Origin: JAIBJN01 sp035762005 | GTDB taxonomy: Bacteria > Actinomycetota > Thermoleophilia > Gaiellales > Gaiellaceae | Assembly: GCA_035762005.1 (NCBI GenBank) | Contig: DASTQA010000060.1 | Coordinates: 16,501-80,500 of the forward strand | Reading direction: 5' to 3' | Length of the DNA stretch: 64,000 nucleotides | In this document: one piece after another, positions 47,985 to 55,691 of the stretch | Numbering within the stretch: position 1 is the stretch's first letter | Layout: the number at the start of each line of letters is the position of its first letter | Position numbers and translations under genes: made by a program | Notes under the pieces: model-generated | Told to the model about the DNA's origin: nothing | What the model saw: only the letters and a program-made list of their open reading frames with translations | The model's database searches: none

Positions 47985-48941
47985 CTACGCGTCGTCGCCG
48001 TCGTGAACGGCCTCGAATCCCCTCCGGCGTTCGCCGAGCAGGCGCTCGGCTTCTTCGAGTCCGCCCTGGAGGTCGCCGACTGTCCGCATCATGGCAAGAT
48101 CGACGCCCAGATCCACGAGCGTCTGGGCGATCTTCGAAGAGAGCCCGGTGATGATCGCGCTGGCGCCCATGAGCCGGGCGGCTTCGACGGTCTGAACGAG
48201 GTGATTCGCAACCTCGACGTCGATGGTCGCGACGCCCGTGACGTCGATCACCACGACGCGCGCCCGATTCGCTTGAATCGAGCCGAGCAGCTGCTCGGTG
48301 AGCTGTCGCGCCCGCTGCGAATCGAGCGCGCCGATGATCGGCAGGATCAGTAAGCGCTCGCGGACCTGGAGAACGGGAGTGGAGAGCTCGCGGATGGCCT
48401 CCTGCTGCTCGCGGATGACGCGTTCGCGCTCCTCCACGAAGCTGACGCCGACCGTGACCATGATCCGGTTCGCGGCCGGCTCGTAGGCATCCAGGATGTG
48501 GTCGAGGAGATCCGCGTCCTGCCGATAGTTGACAAAGAGCGAGCGGGCGAGGACGTCGCGGAGCAGCAGGACGATGCCGAGCACCTCATGCGTCTCGACG
48601 CCGCGCGGGATGATGCGTTCGGACAGATCCTGCGCATAGGCCCGCAGCGTCTCGATGCTTCCGGTCTCGAGCGCGTCGACGTAGTTGTCGTACACCGCGG
48701 TGACCTCGGAGAAGATCTCCTCCGAGGTCATCACGCCGAGCAGGTTGGCGCCCGTGATCCGCCTGACCCACTCCTCGCGCAGCTCCGTCCGTTTGTCACG
48801 GAGGTGCGCCACCAGCTCGTGCAGAAGCCCATCGTCAGTCGCCGACGCGGGAGACGGCTCGGCGAGCTCGGTCTCGCGATCGTGCATCTCCTTCTCCTCA
48901 GACTCGAATTCGTCCCGCGATGCTCGCTCGGTTTCGTTCAT
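47985..48941 (-). CDS. rsbR: Stressosome sensor RsbR
   Basis: 318 residues. After an acidic N-terminal tail of about 30 residues comes a helical, globin-like RsbR sensor domain (about 38-185: LRDKRTELREEWVRRITGAN, ISERIIPRGVETHEVLGI-like helix) and a C-terminal STAS domain (ILPIIGALDSQRARQLTEQL, VVVIDVTGVATIDVEVANHL). The DVTGVATID strand corresponds to the RsbR phosphorylation-site region. First stressosome gene; its ATG is four bases into the end of the TetR gene upstream. Confidence 0.9.
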   Translation of the reverse strand: MNETERASRDEFESEEKEMHDRETELAEPSPASATDDGLLHELVAHLRDKRTELREEWVRRITGANLLGVMTSEEIFSEVTAVYDNYVDALETGSIETLRAYAQDLSERIIPRGVETHEVLGIVLLLRDVLARSLFVNYRQDADLLDHILDAYEPAANRIMVTVGVSFVEERERVIREQQEAIRELSTPVLQVRERLLILPIIGALDSQRARQLTEQLLGSIQANRARVVVIDVTGVATIDVEVANHLVQTVEAARLMGASAIITGLSSKIAQTLVDLGVDLAMMRTVGDLQGGLEEAERLLGERRRGFEAVHDGDDA

Positions 48942-49588
48942 CGCTCCGTCCTCGCCGGGACGAGCGCGCCCTCGAGGAAAGCGGCTCTGATCGAGGCGAC
49001 CGCATCGTCGCGCCCGAGCGGGGAATGCGTGAGCACGCCCGCCACCATACCGACGAGCGATTCCGCCAGTACGTCGGGCGCGATGTCAGCGCGGATGCGC
49101 CCCGCGGAGCGACCGCTGTCGAGCAGTCGCCGAAGAGGTGCTCCGATCAGCCCGTCGAACTCGTCCGACTCGAGGTGGCCGCGCTCGCGCGCGAGGACCA
49201 CGAACCCCTCGCCCTCGTCCACGAACGCACGGACCGCTCGGGTGACGCCCTCCTCGACGGAAACCTCGTCGACTCTCGCACGGACGAGCCTCTCGTGCAC
49301 ACTCTGTGCCGCGCGCCGTGCGACCTCCTCCAGGAGGCGGCGCCGATTCGGGAAGTAGCGGTATACCGTCGCCCTGGCGACGCCGGCTGCTGCTGCGACG
49401 TCAGCGAGAGTTGCCCGCTCGCCCTGGACCGTGAACGTGCGGGCGGCCGCCGTGAGGATCGCCTCCGATACGCGCTGTTGCAGCGCCTGCCTGGGCACGA
49501 GAGGCGTCGGTTCAGGCGCGCGTTGAGACATCCGGGCCCCAAGTCTACGTCCGTCGCGGGAGACGAAACGGACGCGGAGCTCAGGCAT
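48938..49588 (-). CDS. TetR-family transcriptional regulator
   Basis: 216 residues. DNA-binding domain at about 38-85: AILTAAARTFTVQGERATLA, DVAAAAGVARATVYRYFPNRR. The ligand domain is helical and unclassified. ATG 49588 with a GAAGAGGCG site; an internal ATG at 49531 would remove 19 residues. Divergent from the LPFTG/glycosyltransferase genes, with a palindromic operator between them, so it probably represses itself, the stressosome genes behind it (four-base overlap with rsbR), or both sides. Confidence 0.9.
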   Translation of the reverse strand: MPELRVRFVSRDGRRLGARMSQRAPEPTPLVPRQALQQRVSEAILTAAARTFTVQGERATLADVAAAAGVARATVYRYFPNRRRLLEEVARRAAQSVHERLVRARVDEVSVEEGVTRAVRAFVDEGEGFVVLARERGHLESDEFDGLIGAPLRRLLDSGRSAGRIRADIAPDVLAESLVGMVAGVLTHSPLGRDDAVASIRAAFLEGALVPARTER

Positions 49589-49602
49589 AGCGCCTCTTCA
49601 TG

Positions 49603-49608
49603 TTTATA
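49603..49608 (-). promoter_or_regulatory. -10 box of the TetR-rsb operon
   Basis: TATAAA on the minus strand, 14 bases before the TetR start; TTGTCT at 49624-49629 is a -35 with 15-base spacing and lies inside the palindromic operator. Confidence 0.55.
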
Positions 49609-49620
49609 GGCCCTCTCAAT

Positions 49621-49639
49621 GTGAGACAAATAGTCTCAC
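49621..49639. promoter_or_regulatory. Palindromic operator, probable TetR site
   Basis: GTGAGAC-AAATA-GTCTCAC: seven-base perfect inverted arms around five bases. A second partial arm TCTCA lies just left at 49613-49617. It covers the predicted -35 of the TetR promoter, as expected for autorepression. Confidence 0.7.
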
Positions 49640-49678
49640 TACGAGATCTGACGTTACTCCCGAGACGAAGGGGGCGCA

Positions 49679-49882
49679 ATGTATGACGATGTTCTGGGTG
49701 CGACTGCCGCGGGTGGCGCGGCCGCCACGGGCGGGGCGGCTGCAGCGGGGGCCCTCCCCTTCACCGGATACGGGATCACGATCGCGGGCGTCACGGTCAC
49801 GCTGTCGTGGATGATCGCTTTCGCTCTCGTCGCGGTCGCGGTGGGCGTCCTGCTCATCCGGTGGGATGCTCGACGCGGATAG
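49679..49882 (+). CDS. Small LPFTG-TM protein without signal peptide
   Basis: 67 residues. An Ala/Gly/Thr-rich head (MYDDVLGATAAGGAAATGG) leads to LPFTG, a hydrophobic helix (VTVTLSWMIAFALVAVAVGV) and a basic tail RWDARRG. This is the layout of a sortase-anchored C-terminus, but no secretion signal precedes it, so it may be inserted directly in the membrane. It overlaps the glycosyltransferase start by 17 bases and has a purine-rich ribosome site AAGGGGG. Confidence 0.7.
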   Translation: MYDDVLGATAAGGAAATGGAAAAGALPFTGYGITIAGVTVTLSWMIAFALVAVAVGVLLIRWDARRG

Positions 49883-51080
49883 ATGGGTAGCTGTGGCGGC
49901 GGTCTTCGTGACCGCCGCCATCGTGATCGGGTTTCACGCCGTTTACGCTCCTCCGCACGCGTTCAACGTCGCCGTCGCCTTCTATCTCTTCGCCACGACG
50001 ATCCTCGTCTGGCTGCTCGCGCTCGCCTGTCGCCGAGAGTCGTGGCTTCGGCTCGAGCCGGCAGCCGGCCGCGTGGTTGCGGTCGTCCCCGCCTACAACG
50101 AAGATCCGGCCGCTCTGCGGGCGTGTCTCGACGCTCTCGTGAGCGGCAGCGTCGTACCGGACGTCGTCCACGTGGTCGACGACGGGAGCGACCCTCCGCT
50201 CGAGCCCTACCGGCACGGCCTCGTGCGCTGGCATCGGCAGCAGAATCAGGGCAAGCGCTGGGCGCAGGTGAACGCACTCCGCGACGAGACGGCAGACTTC
50301 ATCGTCACACTCGATTCGGACTCGGTCCCGCATAGGGACGCCTTGCGAGAGTGCTTGCGCGCCCTCCGAGATCCGGACGTCCAAGGCGCCACGGCGACCG
50401 TCGGGGTCAGAAACCGCAACCGGAACTGGCTGACGCGCTTGGTGGATCTCGAGCTGGTTTACGGCTGCCTCGTCCACCGGCGCGCCCGCAGCTCGCTCGG
50501 TGCCGTAGCACCGACGTCCGGGGCGTTCGCCGTCTACAGGGCGCCCGTGTTCTTCGACAACATGGTGGACTACGTGCTCTCCGGGACTGCCGGCGACGAC
50601 CGACGCTTGACGAATTACGCGCTTCTCCGCGGTCGTGTGGTCGGATGCTCCAGGGCCTGGGTTCAGACGGATATGCCGGTGACGCTCAAGCAGACCTTTC
50701 GCCAGCGTGTCCGTTGGTTCAAGTCGTACTTCCTCTACCTCCGCTGGGAGCTTCGCCATCTCTCGGGTGCGGCATTCTGGCTCCGGGCGTGGTCGCTTGC
50801 CATGGCGATCGTCTTCCCTCTGCTCCTTCTCTGGGTGCTCGTCGTCATTCCGTTCGGCGCCGGATCCTTCTACTGGCAACCCTTCGTCTACTGGGCTCTG
50901 CTCATGTACGCGCAGACCGCGCGATACGCCGTCAATCGGCTGGGGATGCATCCGTTACGTCGGTTTGCCGCCTGGCTCCTTCTGACGCCTCTCTTGATTC
51001 CGTGGAGCCTGCTGATGGTGAAGCCTGCTCTCTACCGATCGATTCCGGAAGCCCGCGATCTCGGGTGGCATACGCGCTGA
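49866..51080 (+). CDS. Membrane glycosyltransferase family 2 (hyaluronan/chitin-synthase-like)
   Basis: 404 residues. Two N-terminal transmembrane helices, then a GT-A catalytic domain: VVAVVPAYNEDPAALRACLD, VDDGSD, TLDSDSV (DxD metal site), GDDRRLTNYAL, and QRVRWFKS (QxxRW processive motif), then three or four C-terminal helices. It resembles HasA/NodC synthases that polymerise and export a polysaccharide from UDP-sugars. Coupled with the LPFTG protein (17-base overlap); a hairpin follows the stop. Confidence 0.9.
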   Translation: MLDADRWVAVAAVFVTAAIVIGFHAVYAPPHAFNVAVAFYLFATTILVWLLALACRRESWLRLEPAAGRVVAVVPAYNEDPAALRACLDALVSGSVVPDVVHVVDDGSDPPLEPYRHGLVRWHRQQNQGKRWAQVNALRDETADFIVTLDSDSVPHRDALRECLRALRDPDVQGATATVGVRNRNRNWLTRLVDLELVYGCLVHRRARSSLGAVAPTSGAFAVYRAPVFFDNMVDYVLSGTAGDDRRLTNYALLRGRVVGCSRAWVQTDMPVTLKQTFRQRVRWFKSYFLYLRWELRHLSGAAFWLRAWSLAMAIVFPLLLLWVLVVIPFGAGSFYWQPFVYWALLMYAQTARYAVNRLGMHPLRRFAAWLLLTPLLIPWSLLMVKPALYRSIPEARDLGWHTR

Positions 51081-51097
51081 TGGCAGCCGGCCGACGG

Positions 51098-51132
51098 AGA
51101 GGCGGAGCCCGATGCGGCGGGGCTCTGCCTCT
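51098..51132 (+). terminator. Hairpin after the glycosyltransferase gene
   Basis: AGAGGCGGAGCCC (51098-51110) pairs with GGGCTCTGCCTCT (51120-51132), 13 bp with one G-U, 9-base loop; 18 bases after the stop. The following TCGCG gives no T-run. The rest of 51081-51306 shows no gene. Confidence 0.6.
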
Positions 51133-51306
51133 TCGCGCGCCGTGGAGATCGGTGTGGACCGCGAGCCGGGCGGCTGCCCGTCGACCCGGCGGCCCCGCGG
51201 CCGAAAAGCGGCCGGGCGGCGGGGAGGGGCCCTTCGCTTCGCTTGCCGGCTTCCCTCGTCGGTGTCCTGAGGAGCGAACGATGGCCGCCTCGCTGGACCG
51301 GTTGTC

Positions 51307-51612
51307 GTGAGCCAGGCGCTAATTCGAGAGGTCAACGAGCGAATCAAGAGCCTGGCCGAGCCAGTGGAGGGCCGCGTCTCCTTCCTCTGTGAGTGCGGCG
51401 ATGAGAACTGCAGCGCCTGCGTGCCCCTGACGCTCGCCGACTACGAGGGCCTCCGAGCGATGAGGACGTGGTTCCTCGTCGCCTCGGGCCACGAGCGGAC
51501 CGAGCTCGAGCGGGTCGTCGAGGAGCGCGACGGCTTCACGGTCGTCGACAAGCTCGTCACGGCGCCAATCGAGCCCCCGGAGCCGCGAGTGGACGACCGA
51601 GCCGGCACCTAG
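51307..51612 (+). CDS. Small CxC/CxxC protein of unknown function
   Basis: 101 residues, GTG 51307. A Cys cluster FLCECGDENCSACVPLTLAD could bind zinc or iron, followed by EGLRAMRTWFLVASGHERTE and VVEERDGFTVVDKL. Conserved small protein family in actinobacteria; function unknown. Alone, plus strand, followed by non-coding DNA then convergent genes. Confidence 0.7.
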   Translation: MSQALIREVNERIKSLAEPVEGRVSFLCECGDENCSACVPLTLADYEGLRAMRTWFLVASGHERTELERVVEERDGFTVVDKLVTAPIEPPEPRVDDRAGT

Positions 51613-51734
51613 AGCACGTTAAGCAGCTGAGCCGACACCCTGCCTGCGCCCCAGCGAGTCCACGTTCACGCGAATGAAGCGCGTCCGCCCAGGTGGCCGT
51701 TCAGGACGCGGCTCGTCCGACGACGGCGACAGGA

Positions 51735-52097
51735 CTAGCGTCGGGCGAGTCGGCGGCCGCTCTCCGTCCCGGGCGGGGTGTAGTTGAGCTCGTAGTGGTG
51801 GTAGAGGGCCGACTCTCCCGACTGGGAGAGTTCGTCGCCGTGCATCTCGATGTTGGGGGCGTCCTGGACCTCGCTCTTGGCGACTGTCACCTGGAGGTTG
51901 TCCGGGCCGATCGTGATCCCGCGAAGCGGCACGAACGTGAGGTGGCGGGCGAAGAAACCTTCCTTCACGGTGCCGAACATCGGCTCGTCGGTCTCGACGT
52001 CCACGTAGACGTCTTCGAGCTTGCCGATCTTCTCCCCGTCTCGGTCGACGAGGTCCTTGCCGTGCCACTCCGCGATGTTCTGGTGCTTGGCCATCAT
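51735..52097 (-). CDS. PRC-barrel domain protein
   Basis: 120 residues from ATG 52097 (a second ATG follows at once). GAGGAGGCGG is the ribosome site. The barrel is recognisable from DLVDRDGEKIGKLEDVYVD, then FFARHLTFVPLRGITIG and VQDAPNIEMHGDELSQS. PRC-barrels occur in photosystem H subunits and in RimM, and as stand-alone stress-linked proteins in soil actinobacteria, the most likely case here. Confidence 0.86.
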   Translation of the reverse strand: MMAKHQNIAEWHGKDLVDRDGEKIGKLEDVYVDVETDEPMFGTVKEGFFARHLTFVPLRGITIGPDNLQVTVAKSEVQDAPNIEMHGDELSQSGESALYHHYELNYTPPGTESGRRLARR

Positions 52098-52146
52098 CCG
52101 CCTCCTCGTCCCCGCGGTAGTCCGGCGCGGAGATCCTCGGTACTCG

Positions 52147-52419
52147 TCAATCGGGGCGACTCGTGTCGCCGCGAGGTTCGTCGGTTCGAGGCTCCTCGGC
52201 GGCGCGTTCGCCCCTGTAGCGCTCCTCGTACTCACGCCCCCGCGCTGCCTCCGCGCGCTCCTGCTCACCATGGCGGTCATCGTCCTCGCGCCTTCGCTCC
52301 GCCCGCTTGCGATCGCGCTCACGCTCCCGTCTGTATTGGTCGTAGCTGCCCGGGTCCGTGGATCGCCACAGCTTGCGGACGTGGTTGCCGAGGTCCTTCA
52401 GCTTGTCCCCTACACCCAT
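52147..52419 (-). CDS. Charged coiled-coil protein of unknown function
   Basis: 90 residues from ATG 52419. The N-terminal 28 residues (MGVGDKLKDLGNHVRKLWRS) could be an amphipathic helix; the rest is a run of Arg, Glu and Asp (RREDDDRHGEQERAEAARGR) likely to be coiled coil or disordered. No family recognised. Upstream of the PRC-barrel gene and downstream of the flippase-like gene on the same strand. Confidence 0.55.
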   Translation of the reverse strand: MGVGDKLKDLGNHVRKLWRSTDPGSYDQYRRERERDRKRAERRREDDDRHGEQERAEAARGREYEERYRGERAAEEPRTDEPRGDTSRPD

Positions 52420-52471
52420 CGTGACTCCCTGCGGGGCCACGCCGGCTGGCGGTGGGCTCTTCTCAGTCGCG

Positions 52472-53554
52472 TCATGGTGTGGCGATGCGCGCCGCCCGCC
52501 CCGGCCGGAACGACCAGGCGTGAAGGCTCGTGCGCCACGCGACCGCAGCGAGGAAGATCGCGGCGCCGGAGAAGATGAGGAGTGCCTGGGCGGCGAGCGC
52601 GAAGCCGAGCGCCTGGCCCGCCTCGACGCCGGAGACGATGAGGAGCGTTGCGCCGGCGGTGACCTGGGTCGCCGCGCCAGCCGGGCCGATCGGGATGGCG
52701 GCCGAGGCCGCTCCGGCGCAGATGAACATGATCGCGAGCGGGAAAGAGAGCGCAATCCCGAAGGTGCTGAGCAGCAGGAAGACGGCGGTCGCTCGGATGA
52801 GCCAGGAGATGAGGACGAGCCACCAGGCGCGGGTTGCCTCGCGCCACGGGGTCGCGCGGGGCGCGAGCCAGTGGACGAGCCGGAAGCGAGTGAGGCGGGT
52901 GCGGCCGGAAAGGCGCGGGAGCGCGAGGACGACCGCCGCCGCCGCAACACCGCCGATGCCGATGACGGCAAAACCCGCCCGGACGGCGGGGGAGCTTCCG
53001 GGGAACACCGCCGCCGCGGTCGCGAGCGGCGAGAGCGCGACCGTGTCGATCAGCCCGAGCGTGAGGAGGGAGAGGCAGAGGCCGCGGACGCCGACCGGGC
53101 AGCCGGGATAGCGGCGCACGATTGCGATCCGGATCGCTTCGTCGAAGCGGCCCGGGAGCACGACGCCCATGATCGAGGCGCCGCCGCCCGCAGCAGCGAG
53201 CGCGAGCGGCCCGGGGCGTTCGTGCGCCCTGAAGAGCCTCCGCCATCCGTAGGCCTTGAACCCGTAGGCGAGCGCGAAGAGAAGACCCGCTGCGGCGACG
53301 AGGCTGGGGTTTCCGTGCGCTAGTGGCCAGCCGGAGTCGAGGAGCGAGCGGAACGCGAGGGCGAGGATCGCGGTCGTGAAGATCGCGAACGCGAGCGAGA
53401 CGGCGAGCCTGCCCCGCGGGGAGCGGCTGAGCCAGGCGAGCGGGCGTCTCGCCCTCGCGAGTCCCGACCTCGCCTGTCGCCACCCCGCCCAGAAGTGACT
53501 CAGCTCGTCGCCTCCCGCCACTGAACTTCCCCTGTCGGGGGAAGCGGCGCTCAT
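52472..53554 (-). CDS. Lysyl-PG synthase-type flippase / UPF0104 membrane protein
   Basis: 360 residues with seven to eight hydrophobic helices. The core LLFALAYGFKAYGWRRLFRA, GVVLPGRFDEAIRIAIVRR and a C-terminal region GPAGAATQVTAGATLLIVSG match the lysylphosphatidylglycerol-synthetase transmembrane (UPF0104/AglD) family, which flips or transfers lipid-linked groups. No soluble aminoacyl-transfer domain is present. ATG overlaps the Arc-like gene (ATGA). Confidence 0.82.
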   Translation of the reverse strand: MSAASPDRGSSVAGGDELSHFWAGWRQARSGLARARRPLAWLSRSPRGRLAVSLAFAIFTTAILALAFRSLLDSGWPLAHGNPSLVAAAGLLFALAYGFKAYGWRRLFRAHERPGPLALAAAGGGASIMGVVLPGRFDEAIRIAIVRRYPGCPVGVRGLCLSLLTLGLIDTVALSPLATAAAVFPGSSPAVRAGFAVIGIGGVAAAAVVLALPRLSGRTRLTRFRLVHWLAPRATPWREATRAWWLVLISWLIRATAVFLLLSTFGIALSFPLAIMFICAGAASAAIPIGPAGAATQVTAGATLLIVSGVEAGQALGFALAAQALLIFSGAAIFLAAVAWRTSLHAWSFRPGRAARIATP

Positions 53555-53715
53555 GACTCCCTCTTCTCCTCTCGGATCGATCGTTCGAGCCGAAAGACGA
53601 TCTCACCGTTGATGGAGCGATGAGACTCGCGTGCCAGGCGCTCCAGCTGCGTCCTCAAGTCGGCCGGGAGCCTGAGGGGAAAGCTCACCTTCGCGTCACG
53701 CCGGCTCATCGCCAT
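53551..53715 (-). CDS. Arc-type ribbon-helix-helix repressor
   Basis: 54 residues, read directly from the sequence: MAMSRRDAKVSFPLRLPADL then RTQLERLARESHRSINGEIV and a short basic tail. Strand (KVSFPLRLP), helix 1 and helix 2 with SINGEIVFRLE match Arc-like DNA-binding proteins. ATG at 53715 (or 53709). Its stop overlaps the flippase ATG by four bases, so it is a co-transcribed regulator. Two identical 12-bp operator repeats cover its start. Confidence 0.85.
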   Translation of the reverse strand: MAMSRRDAKVSFPLRLPADLRTQLERLARESHRSINGEIVFRLERSIREEKRES

Positions 53716-53747
53716 ATCGCGATGATATCACAAAGATATCGCGATGA
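53714..53747. promoter_or_regulatory. Tandem operator of the Arc-like repressor
   Basis: ATATCGCGATGA occurs twice, at 53714-53725 and 53736-53747, 22 bases apart (two helix turns); each contains the palindrome ATCGCGAT, and between them lie GATATC palindromes. It overlaps the repressor's start codon, consistent with cooperative autorepression. Confidence 0.68.
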
Positions 53748-53863
53748 CGGGGAGACGCCCCGGGCGTGCCGAGCGCGTGACCGACCGCGAGCCTACCAAT
53801 GGCGGGCGGGAGCCCGTTCGGCCGGCTGTTCTAGGGTTACCCCAATCGAACAGGAGACCGCAA

Positions 53864-54070
53864 ATGGGCGCACTCGGGGATGAAATCGACCGGATCTTTC
53901 GCCGCGAGGTGAAGTCTCTGCCCGCCTACGCGAAGGCGCAGGCTGCGAGCGGTTCTGGAATCGCGCCGCCGGTGGACGAGATGAACGAGATGCTCATGGG
54001 CCTCGCCATCGCGACGCAGCGTTCGTTTCACCTGCTCGCCGACCGCCTCGAGAACAGGGAGGGCGCGTAG
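53864..54070 (+). CDS. Small conserved protein of unknown function
   Basis: 68 residues from ATG 53864 with AGGAGA as ribosome site. Helical and moderately charged (GALGDEIDRIFRREVKSLPA, VDEMNEMLMGLAIATQRSFH). No family recognised. A strong bidirectional terminator follows at 54172. The region 53716-53863 holds the Arc operator and probably this gene's promoter. Confidence 0.6.
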   Translation: MGALGDEIDRIFRREVKSLPAYAKAQAASGSGIAPPVDEMNEMLMGLAIATQRSFHLLADRLENREGA

Positions 54071-54171
54071 CGCGATCTCTCTCGGCGCGCGCTGGGCCGG
54101 CGTCCCGCTTTGCGAGGACACGTGGAAGGACGCCACCCGACGCCCGCTCCGGCCGGCCAAGCCGTCAGCGC

Positions 54172-54199
54172 GAGGAGGCCCGCGTTCGCGGGCCTCCTC
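54172..54199. terminator. Bidirectional terminator
   Basis: GAGGAGGCCCGC (54172-54183) and GCGGGCCTCCTC (54188-54199), 12 bp with a GTTC loop, between convergent genes. Confidence 0.8.
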
Positions 54200-54224
54200 T
54201 GCTGCATCGAACGGCTTCGGCGGG

Positions 54225-54539
54225 TTACACCCGGACGAGCTCGTTCGTCTTGTGCATGATGACCTCTCCGCCCGTGATCTTCGGCGGGTTCGGAAGGGCC
54301 GTCTCGAGCTTCTCCTCGCGCACCCAGTCGGCTGCGATGCGGGTCGACTCCTCGGAATGTGCCGAGGTGTCGAAGAAGCCGATGGAACTCACGACGCCGT
54401 CGCCGGCCTCGATGAGGTAGTAGCCCTCGAAGCCCTGCAACTTGCTCAGGCGGGGCAGGAGGCTCTCGCCGACCTTCTTGCTCAGCTCGTCGGTGCGACT
54501 CTGGTCGACACCCTCGTAGCGTCTAACGGTGGCATACAT
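54225..54539 (-). CDS. ABM/Dabb-like small protein
   Basis: 104 residues, ATG 54539 preceded by AGGAG. The strands MYATVRRYEG, GFEGYYLIEAGDGVVSSIGFF and the C-terminal TGGEVIMHKTNELVR, with a helix between, fit a dimeric ferredoxin-fold barrel. Putative monooxygenase or binding protein. Divergent from the 54747 gene across an AT-rich promoter region. Confidence 0.78.
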   Translation of the reverse strand: MYATVRRYEGVDQSRTDELSKKVGESLLPRLSKLQGFEGYYLIEAGDGVVSSIGFFDTSAHSEESTRIAADWVREEKLETALPNPPKITGGEVIMHKTNELVRV

Positions 54540-54707
54540 CGAAACTCCTAACTGTCACGATTCAGGTGGAGGACCGCTCCTGAGTCCTCCCGGTCTGTTC
54601 AGGCCCGATGTGACAGTCGAAGAGGAAAAGCTCGGAGCCTCGACGGCTTCCGTAGTGGGGCGTCCTGCCTGTCTAGTGTAGCATACTTCTTGGCAACGTA
54701 TCCTGAT

Positions 54708-54723
54708 GTAGTAACGTTACTAC
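54708..54723. promoter_or_regulatory. 16-bp perfect palindrome
   Basis: GTAGTAACGTTACTAC, fully self-complementary, in an AT-rich stretch 24 bases before the ATG at 54747. Its position suggests an operator or the binding site of a dimeric regulator. Confidence 0.6.
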
Positions 54724-54746
54724 GTTATTCGAGTGGAGAGCGGAGA

Positions 54747-55397
54747 ATGTGCCCATTCACGGTCACCCTCCAAGACGTCCCGGATCGTGAGCTGGGCCCA
54801 CTTCTGATTCAGCTCGCGCGCGCAGGCTTCCAGGATCCGACCATCAAACCCGTCGGTGCCGACGGCATCTCCGGCAAGACGGCCGGTCCTGCCGGTGGGT
54901 GGACAGCCGATCTCCCAGAGGATTGGTGGGTCGTCCAGGAGCGTGAGGGGCAGTCGTATCAGTGGCCGCATGCGCGCGAGCGCTATCCGCGCTACCGCGT
55001 CTTCATCGGCACGACGCGGGCCGAAGGCGCTGTCCACATCGGACTTGGCGAGGCGACTCGCGAGAACAAGTGGGGGCGCGACCGAAAGTACGTCGTCGCC
55101 TTCCTGAGCAGCGGCTCTCCGCAGCAGCCGCTGGCCGAGTTCGTGGCGGCTGACGACTACGAGGAGACCCGGGAGCTCGTCGCAGTCATCCGGGGGAGCG
55201 ACGGGGGCAGGCGAATGTACGGCGCGGGCGACGCACTTCCCGGTGTCTACGAGGAACGGTTCCGAACTCAGCTGTACAGCGAGCGGATCGACTATCCGGG
55301 CGTCTGGAAGAAGGTCGTCGTCATCGCGCGCGAGGACGACGACGCAACGATGCTTAACCACGCACTCATCCAAGGGCGGCGGCGCTACCCGAGGTAA
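54747..55397 (+). CDS. Protein of unknown function
   Basis: 216 residues from ATG 54747 with a short GGAG just upstream; the frame extends back to a TTG at 54690, but through the palindrome. Opening MCPFTVTLQDVPDRELGPLL, then LPEDWWVVQEREGQSYQWPH and RYPRYRVFIGTTRAEGAVHI. Mixed alpha/beta, no signal or membrane helix. I do not recognise the family. A hairpin terminator lies at 55555. Confidence 0.6.
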   Translation: MCPFTVTLQDVPDRELGPLLIQLARAGFQDPTIKPVGADGISGKTAGPAGGWTADLPEDWWVVQEREGQSYQWPHARERYPRYRVFIGTTRAEGAVHIGLGEATRENKWGRDRKYVVAFLSSGSPQQPLAEFVAADDYEETRELVAVIRGSDGGRRMYGAGDALPGVYEERFRTQLYSERIDYPGVWKKVVVIAREDDDATMLNHALIQGRRRYPR

Positions 55398-55554
55398 GGT
55401 CACGGGCGTCGGCGTCTCGTGGCCCAGAGGGTCGCCGTAGTCGGCCTTTCCCCGTCGCGGGTTCGGCGGCGCCCGACCCCGTTGCAGCACACGGCGGACC
55501 CATCCCCGATCGCCCGCGCAAGGCTGAGCTCTCGCGGCTGGGCACGAGAAGAGA

Positions 55555-55578
55555 CGGAGGGCCCGACCGGGCCCTCCG
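55555..55578. terminator. Hairpin terminator between convergent genes
   Basis: CGGAGGGCCC (55555-55564) pairs with GGGCCCTCCG (55569-55578), 10 bp around a GACC loop, between the 54747 gene and citrate synthase. The rest of 55398-55691 shows no gene. Confidence 0.75.
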
Positions 55579-55691
55579 GAACGACCTCGGCAAGTTCTTC
55601 GTCGTCTGCTGTGCTTGCTCTGCGGTCGTTACGCCATCAGTCTGCACGCACCCGGCGCTTCCGCGCGTCCGTGGGAACTACTGACCCCGTC

